Below, one piece after another: positions 13,870-16,333 of a DNA stretch of 16,333 nucleotides; positions within the stretch are counted from its first letter, which is position 1, and each line of letters opens with the position of its first letter. A program made the translations under genes and the position numbers. The stretch is taken from contig QGUH01000006.1 in assembly GCA_003242355.1 (NCBI GenBank), positions 1-16,333 on the forward strand, in the 5' to 3' direction. Under the pieces are notes generated by a model. The model did not search any database and was not told the origin of the DNA. It saw only the letters and a list, made by a program, of their open reading frames with translations. Source of the stretch: Pseudomonadota bacterium. Lineage in GTDB: Bacteria > Myxococcota_A > Polyangia > Polyangiales > Polyangiaceae.

Positions 13870-15531
13870 TCAGAAGCCTTCGATGCAGGGGAACGTGCCG
13901 TGGAGCTCGCCGGTTTCGCGGTCGTAGCGCAGGACGTCTCTCGCGACTACCTCGTTCCAAGTTTCCCCGGGGCGGATGCAGTACACGCTGCCGTTGCCGC
14001 GCCAGGCGCCCGTCTCCGGATCGAACGCGGGCGGGCCCATGGTGCCGTGAAGCGCGATCGAAGGTTCCGTACGCAGCGCTTCCGTGACGTCCGGAATATG
14101 GCGCCCCCCGACGAAATGGGGTGCCCCTTGGAGCAGGCGCTTCAAGCCGAGCGCCATCTTCGCTCCGTCGAGCGGCCAATCGTCGCCGGCGGCGACGGCA
14201 GAATAGACGAGGTAATACGCGGCGTCGTAGAAGTTCTCCGTCTTCTCGACGTACGTCTCCGGAAACAAGGCCTTGAGTGCGCTCAGGTACTCGTCGTACG
14301 AAGCGCTGTCGTCCGCAGCCGCGTGACCGACGCCCGCGATACGGTGATGGAGCTCGAAGGCTCGAACAGCGGACGTCAACTGCTCGAAACTTCCGAAATC
14401 CGGGCCGAGCACGTAGAACGGCGGAGGCTCGGAAGACTCCGCCGGCCATGCGAACTCTATCAGCGTCAGCATGAGCACTGCCTCGTGACGACCGGTGAAA
14501 ACCACGACGTGAGGCATGAGCTCGACGACCTTGGGCACGTAGCTCTCCGCAATCTCTTCGAAAACGTCGACGAACTTCTCCTCACCGGGGATGCGTAATC
14601 GCAAATAGCGTTCCGGGCCGTTCTCCGTCGCGGTCTTGCCGTTGAACCGAAGCTGCTCGTGCAGCAGGGCCCCCAGGTCGGCTTCGAAGCTGGTTTCGGA
14701 ATCGATCAGGGCGACCCGGATTTCGCCGAGCTCGCGCGTGCGCTTCAGGTAGGCCTCGACGCGCTCGATCAGCGATGCGAAGACGGGAGCGAGATCGTCG
14801 GGACTGCCGAGCAAGTGCCAGAGGAGCCCCCGATCCTCGAGGGCGACGAGCGAAGCGTCCGACGCGAACGCGCTCAGGAAGAGCACGTTCGTCTCCGGAT
14901 CGCGGTGAACGTGCTCGAAGGAGCGTTTGAGCGCTTCCTCTTCCAAGGTCGTGATCACCGCCGGGACCCCGAGGGTGTGAACGAGGTGGTCGAGGTCCCG
15001 GGTCTGGAAACCGAGCTCGTCGCACAGCACGGCCATCGGCACGCGCGTCTCTCCGCCAATCGTCACCCCGCCCGCGGCCGCGAACTCGCGAATCGCGAGC
15101 TCGTAGTTCATGGCCGGCGCCCGGGGCACCGTTTGCCCGGGGGAAATCCGCGTGAACGCGCCGAAAACGAAGGGCTCTGCGCCCGTCGCGAGGTGTTCTT
15201 TACCGAGGACGTCCAGGCACGTCCCACCCCGAGTCGGATCGCTCGGGTCGTCGTTTCTCATCCGCACGCAACGTCCGTCGAGGCACAGATGGGGCTCGTC
15301 GGTGCCCTCGGCGTTGCAATCGACGTGCGCGCGGCACGCACTCTTCTCCGTTCCGACGCCGACCATTCCCCCGGTCGACTCCGAGCCGCCGTCGACGGGC
15401 GGATCGGACGGCGAGCTACACCCGGCCAGGACGAGCGCCAGCGAGAACGCCTGCACGACGTCGCCCGGCGCCCCGAACCTCCTTCGAGGCTTCGTCAACG
15501 ACCTTTCGAACGTATGAAGCCGTCGGAACAT
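13870..15531 (-). CDS. Type-1 periplasmic-binding-like lipoprotein
   Basis: The product is 553 residues. The N-terminus has a basic stretch (LTKPRRRFG) and hydrophobic core VVQAFSLALVLAGC with a lipobox (LAGC; Cys38). A Ser/Gly/Pro linker and a short Cys-rich module follow (Cys66, 72, 83, 88, 105; HLCLDGRCV). From about 110 on it resembles ABC-transporter leucine-type binding proteins: FGAFTRISPGQ, AMNYELAIREFAAAGG, LVHTLGVPAVITTL, VVVFTGRHEAVLM, YDAAYYLVYSAVAAG. It is probably a membrane-anchored ligand sensor; no permease or ATPase genes are in view. The start ATG at 15531 overlaps the stop of the upstream paralog (TGATG) and has AAGGG 5 nt before it, so the two are probably translationally coupled. 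A GTG at 15549 is an alternative start. Both proteins end GELxGxFPCIEGF. Confidence 0.85.
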   Translation of the reverse strand: MFRRLHTFERSLTKPRRRFGAPGDVVQAFSLALVLAGCSSPSDPPVDGGSESTGGMVGVGTEKSACRAHVDCNAEGTDEPHLCLDGRCVRMRNDDPSDPTRGGTCLDVLGKEHLATGAEPFVFGAFTRISPGQTVPRAPAMNYELAIREFAAAGGVTIGGETRVPMAVLCDELGFQTRDLDHLVHTLGVPAVITTLEEEALKRSFEHVHRDPETNVLFLSAFASDASLVALEDRGLLWHLLGSPDDLAPVFASLIERVEAYLKRTRELGEIRVALIDSETSFEADLGALLHEQLRFNGKTATENGPERYLRLRIPGEEKFVDVFEEIAESYVPKVVELMPHVVVFTGRHEAVLMLTLIEFAWPAESSEPPPFYVLGPDFGSFEQLTSAVRAFELHHRIAGVGHAAADDSASYDEYLSALKALFPETYVEKTENFYDAAYYLVYSAVAAGDDWPLDGAKMALGLKRLLQGAPHFVGGRHIPDVTEALRTEPSIALHGTMGPPAFDPETGAWRGNGSVYCIRPGETWNEVVARDVLRYDRETGELHGTFPCIEGF

Positions 15532-16333
15532 CAGAACCCTTCGATGCACGGAAAGCTGCCAGCGAGCTCGCCGGTATCTCGATCGTACTCGAGAACGTCC
15601 ACCAAAACCTTCTCCTCGAGAAGCCAGGCCATGTCGATACAGAAGGCGGCGCCATTGCCGAGAAAGGCGCCCGTCTTCGCGTCGAAGGCCGCACGGCCTC
15701 GAGTGCCTTCGAGCGTGATCGACCGCTCCGTGCGCAGCGCCATCGTCGTCTCGGGGATGTGGTGACCGCCGACGGAATACCGCGGTCCATCGAACAATCG
15801 CTGGAGGCCGAGCGCCATTTGCGCCCCATCGAGCGGCCGCTCGCTGCCCGCGGCAACGGCCGAGTAGACGAGGTAGTAGGCGGCGTCGTAGTGGTGTTCG
15901 GAACCGTCGAGCTCCGTATCCACCGGAAACGTGGCCTCGAGAATGCTCCGGTATTCCTGGTACGGCGCCTCGTCCCTGCTCCCGGCGAAGCTGACGCCCA
16001 CGACCCGATCGAACAGGGTTTGTGCGCGCATGACCTTCATCAAATCTTCTCGCCTCTCGAGCTGGTGATGAGAGAGCACGTAGAAGTCGGGGCGCGCGCC
16101 CGCCCGTCCCAGGAGGTCCATCGTGAGGATCGCCTCGTAGGCACCGGTGAACACCACCACGTTCGGCGAAAACTCGACGAGCTTCGGCAGGAACTCGTCG
16201 AGGATTCGCTCGTACTTGGCGTCGGCGGGAATCCGCAGGCGAAGGTAGCCTCCTGCGTCGTTCCGATCCGGACTTCGAGCTCGCGTGCGAAGCCGTTCGT
16301 GCACGAGATTCCCGAGGTCGCTCGCGAACCCCG
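15531..16333 (-). CDS. Paralogous periplasmic-binding-like protein, 5' end outside window
   Basis: At least 266 C-terminal residues are present and the frame stays open to the right edge (GFASDLGNLVHERLR). The downstream protein has SFEADLGALLHEQLR at the matching place, so the start and any lipoprotein signal lie beyond 16333. The GTG near 16304 is internal, not a start. Shared blocks with the neighbour include YLRLRIP, VVVFTG, YDAAYYLVYSAVAAG, PLDGAxMALGLxRL, GGxHIP and FPCIEGF. It is therefore a tandem duplicate that has diverged considerably. It is the promoter-proximal gene of the pair, and its TGA overlaps the next ATG. Confidence 0.85.
   Translation of the reverse strand, partial: GFASDLGNLVHERLRTRARSPDRNDAGGYLRLRIPADAKYERILDEFLPKLVEFSPNVVVFTGAYEAILTMDLLGRAGARPDFYVLSHHQLERREDLMKVMRAQTLFDRVVGVSFAGSRDEAPYQEYRSILEATFPVDTELDGSEHHYDAAYYLVYSAVAAGSERPLDGAQMALGLQRLFDGPRYSVGGHHIPETTMALRTERSITLEGTRGRAAFDAKTGAFLGNGAAFCIDMAWLLEEKVLVDVLEYDRDTGELAGSFPCIEGF

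Noticed and set aside
13849..14598. Continuation of the DUF421 frame to 14598 as a real fusion protein
   Set aside because: This part is antisense to the well-supported lipoprotein gene, and its residues show no membrane or DUF421 pattern.
16302..16304. GTG at 16304 as start of the right-edge gene
   Set aside because: The frame and the paralog similarity continue upstream to the window edge (GFASDLGNLV against SFEADLGALL), so it is internal.

Overview
The window is very GC-rich and strongly codon-biased. It codes for several lipoproteins with low-complexity linkers, a giant OmpR-type/ATPase/TPR regulator and tandem periplasmic-binding-like lipoproteins with a Cys-rich N-terminal module. This mix suggests a myxobacterium of the Polyangiales/Sorangium type. 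That assignment is inferred from style and gene content; there is no rRNA or other marker gene here. I found no tRNA, rRNA, CRISPR array, transposase or integrase.

Layout, left to right. (1) Positions 1-532 are non-coding and structured: a bulged hairpin, a 20-bp near-repeat, three 11-bp phased direct repeats in front of a -10-like hexamer, and two small inverted repeats. They lead into a CotH-kinase-like lipoprotein gene (533-2263) that ends at a perfect 11-bp stem-loop. (2) 2455-5658 encodes a 1067-residue regulator (OmpR-type winged helix, AAA-type ATPase, TPR-like helices). (3) 5810-7384 encodes a predicted lipoprotein with a Gly/Ser/Ala-rich stalk and a lactonase-type beta-propeller. It is followed by two copies of a stem-loop sharing ACGCTTCGGCCTTT and by a third, perfect hairpin. 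(4) 7563-8974 holds a maltose/galactoside-type O-acetyltransferase and a divergent ketopantoate-reductase-like protein. (5) On the minus strand, 9071-10243 encodes a polysaccharide pyruvyl transferase family protein.

(6) 10673-12595 is a GH15 glucoamylase/trehalase-type gene that is intact in one frame except for a single in-frame TGA at 11354-11356. Its last codons run into a degenerate tandem array of about 50-bp units, each starting ATGAAC. The final unit supplies the start codon of a small four-helix membrane protein (12739-13215). (7) 13621-13848 is the N-terminal part of a DUF421 membrane protein, cut off 22 bp from the end of the convergent neighbour. (8) From 13870 to the right edge, the minus strand carries two tandem paralogous type-1 periplasmic-binding-like proteins overlapping by one base (TGATG). 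The upstream copy runs off the window.

The genes do not form one obvious pathway. Much of the content is cell-envelope or surface related (lipoproteins, pyruvyl transferase, O-acetyltransferase, membrane proteins). The 10.6-13.9 kb stretch looks like an eroding region: one nonsense-interrupted gene, one truncated gene and one decayed repeat array side by side. The best candidates for something unusual are the ATGAAC repeat array spanning a gene junction, the in-register TGA in the GH15 gene, and the phased 11-bp repeats upstream of the CotH-like gene.
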